A model generated the notes under the pieces. That model worked only from the letters and a program-made list of their open reading frames with translations. It did no database searches and was not told where the DNA came from. A stretch of 6,814 nucleotides of DNA, taken from contig CACXDK010000174.1 of NCBI GenBank assembly GCA_902766345.1, positions 1-6,814 on the forward strand. The letters are read 5' to 3'. The translations under genes and the position numbers were made by a program. The stretch's first letter is position 1. The number at the start of each line of letters is the position of its first letter. Positions 6,401-6,814 of the stretch are shown piece by piece. Origin of the DNA: an uncultured Spirochaetaceae bacterium (GTDB lineage: Bacteria; Spirochaetota; Spirochaetia; Treponematales; Treponemataceae).

Positions 6401-6814
6401 TGCCGCATTTCTAAGTTTAATAACCTTAAACAGAGCATTCTTTATTACAGAATAGGAAAGACCTGCTGAAATGTCAGCAACGGAAGCGCCTTCTTTCTGA
6501 GCCTGCTTTACACGGCTGTTCATAAATACCGTACAGCGAGTACCCAAGTCTACAGGTTTTTCCGCAAGCAAGGCAAGTTTTGAAAACTGCTGAACATTCA
6601 TGCCCATAGTGTGAGCAAAGTTGTCAAGAAAGCTTCCACAGCCAGAAGAACAGGCCTCATTAAGCTGTATTGATGTAATTGCACCGTCTTTCATGCGCAG
6701 ACATTTCATGTCCTGTCCGCCAATATCAAGCAGGAATTCTACACCAGGCACAAAGAAATCTGCGGCACGGTAATGTGTTATTGTCTCAACTTCACCGCTG
6801 TCAACGCCCAAAGC
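3497..6814 (-). CDS. Acyl-CoA dehydratase activase-type fusion protein (BadF/HgdC-like ATPase + DUF2229 + HgdB-like region), N-terminus outside window
   Basis: Partial gene, open at the high-coordinate edge; 1105 codons and a TAA stop are present. Residue numbers here count from the TTG codon at 6811, which is internal. Residues 1-190 are the end of an ASKHA ATPase domain of the 2-hydroxyglutaryl-CoA dehydratase activator family: phosphate motif DIGGQD (29-34), Cys54 in NEACSSGCGSF, Cys93 in RCTVF, and QGGTFNN (146-152). The 39-residue Cys54-Cys93 spacing equals that of the [4Fe-4S] ligands Cys127/Cys166 of HgdC as I remember them. A linker carries CGKCSNNC and NRCERG (Cys229, 232, 236, 258). 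Residues about 318-540 look like DUF2229 (SVCYPGK, FYPCAPYEK, NCPVV). FGCGLDAV (580-587), DACYPS (705-710), TGGGCRATN (738-746) and QPFACLPNH (997-1005) follow in an HgdB-like region. HgdC relatives use ATP to inject a low-potential electron into a partner FeS enzyme; for these giant fusions the physiological substrate is unknown. Family members usually have an additional ASKHA copy upstream, so several hundred residues are probably missing. It is cytoplasmic, with no membrane segments. The last ~55 residues are an acidic, low-complexity tail. Confidence 0.9.
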   Translation of the reverse strand, partial: ALGVDSGEVETITHYRAADFFVPGVEFLLDIGGQDMKCLRMKDGAITSIQLNEACSSGCGSFLDNFAHTMGMNVQQFSKLALLAEKPVDLGTRCTVFMNSRVKQAQKEGASVADISAGLSYSVIKNALFKVIKLRNAAEIGKKVVVQGGTFNNDAVLRAFEKIAGVNVFRPNVAGLMGAYGSALIAQDQWEDLRRPKPGEPDQTPKFVKSNIATLDQLESFNVNLELKRCGKCSNNCLLTINTFTSGDVSRKFVTGNRCERGAELGSDTQVVDASNKADTKIDGDENKNLPNLFEWKYKRLFAHYVPLKPEEAVLGDVGLPRVLNMYENYPLWFTFFTKLGFRVRLSPRSSRGIYEKGLETIPSESVCYPGKIAHGHIKSLLQMGCKFIFYPCAPYEKMEDAGAGNHYNCPVVTSYPEVLRNNVEELRQDSSILFLEPFLPIYDKPRLAERLYEELSKHFKITQKQVEAAVNEAWNEQENFRKEVQAKGEEAIEEMIVHGANGIVLSGRPYHLDPEINHGIPEMIHGLGLAVFTEDSVAHLGAIERPLRVIDQWTYHNRLYRAASFVSGMPNLELIQLTSFGCGLDAVTSDQVDEILRAKSRTYTLIKIDEVNNLGSVRIRIRSLIAAVKARERNHKKMSVKSAAYKRQVFTKEMKYKYTILAPQMSPIHFKFVKKAFEYAGYNFVILDAVDPKAVDTGLKYVNNDACYPSILVAGQLISALESGKYDVNKTSLLISQTGGGCRATNYIGFIRRALNDAGLGHVPVISLSAQGFEKNPGFKISFGLVNRAMCALMLGDVLMRCLYRTRPYEAVAGSANALYERWNAKIERALKHINPFSYNRIIKKMIRDFDALPLLPVKKPRVGVVGEILVKFHPTANNQIVDTIEKEGAECVMPDLADFLFYSFSTGIFRHEELAFPKKTERNARLFIWLLERYRSYIKKQLKKSRRFEPPAIIYSLMKGVNDIVQSGNITGEGWFLTAEMVELIKSGVINIACVQPFACLPNHVTGKGVIKELRRRYPGTNISAIDYDPGSSEVNQLNRLKLLLSNAPAGLHPDEGSDGMIHNPDGSVVKPEIQLASGAAILEDTEPVKESEIPVAAGIGGQ
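3503..3508 (-). promoter_or_regulatory. Shine-Dalgarno GGAGGA that fixes the start of the secreted-protein gene
   Basis: GGAGGA lies 7 nt before the ATG at 3495 and inside the last codons of the upstream activase (Gly-Gly-Gln-stop). This is ideal spacing. It rules out the in-frame TTG at 3510, which would put the ribosome site inside the gene. It also implies translational coupling, because a ribosome terminating at 3497 sits on this site. Confidence 0.9.

Noticed and set aside
6809..6811. TTG at 6811 as the start of the activase
   Set aside because: The frame is open to the window edge (GCT precedes it), and the protein would begin in the middle of a conserved ASKHA ATPase domain. It is an internal Leu codon.

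Overview
The window is a compact stretch of bacterial chromosome with every supported gene on the minus strand, so the genes read from high to low coordinates. It is moderately AT-rich and gaps between genes are under 60 nt. A giant benzoyl-CoA-reductase/2-hydroxyacyl-CoA-dehydratase activator-type protein sits beside a membrane-anchored coiled-coil protein with an unbroken 11-residue repeat, a type I know from spirochaetes (the 'SpiroCoCo' family). I infer a host-associated anaerobic spirochaete, most likely Treponema. This rests on remembered family distribution, not on a search.

Layout in transcription order. (1) 6814-3497: the C-terminal 1105 codons of an acyl-CoA dehydratase activase fusion, whose N-terminus lies beyond the window. 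It holds the end of an ASKHA ATPase domain with both [4Fe-4S]-ligand cysteines, a four-cysteine linker, a DUF2229-type region and a C-terminal HgdB-like Cys-rich region. (2) 3495-2062: a secreted protein of unknown function that starts 1 nt after the previous stop and has its Shine-Dalgarno inside the end of the upstream gene, so the two form a coupled operon. (3) 2022-1351: a HAD-superfamily hydrolase with its own strong promoter. (4) 1293-1: the first 431 residues of a hendecad-repeat coiled-coil protein, open at the window edge, again with its own promoter.

The two short intergenic regions hold the most interesting DNA. Both carry a sigma-70-like promoter with the same -35 hexamer, TAGACA. 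The promoter of the HAD gene places the -10 box only 7 nt before the ATG, predicting a leaderless mRNA. A 17-bp-arm inverted repeat (16/17 matches, the odd pair becoming G-U in the mRNA) is centred on that start codon. Transcripts reading in from the upstream operon would fold it into a long hairpin over the start, whereas transcripts from the local promoter would begin after its left arm. The promoter of the coiled-coil gene uses the HAD stop codon TAG as the first half of its -35 box and has an extended -10.

The activase and the secreted protein are transcriptionally linked, but no shared pathway can be deduced. The HAD and coiled-coil genes look independently expressed. No RNA genes, mobile elements, CRISPR arrays or convincing intrinsic terminators were seen.
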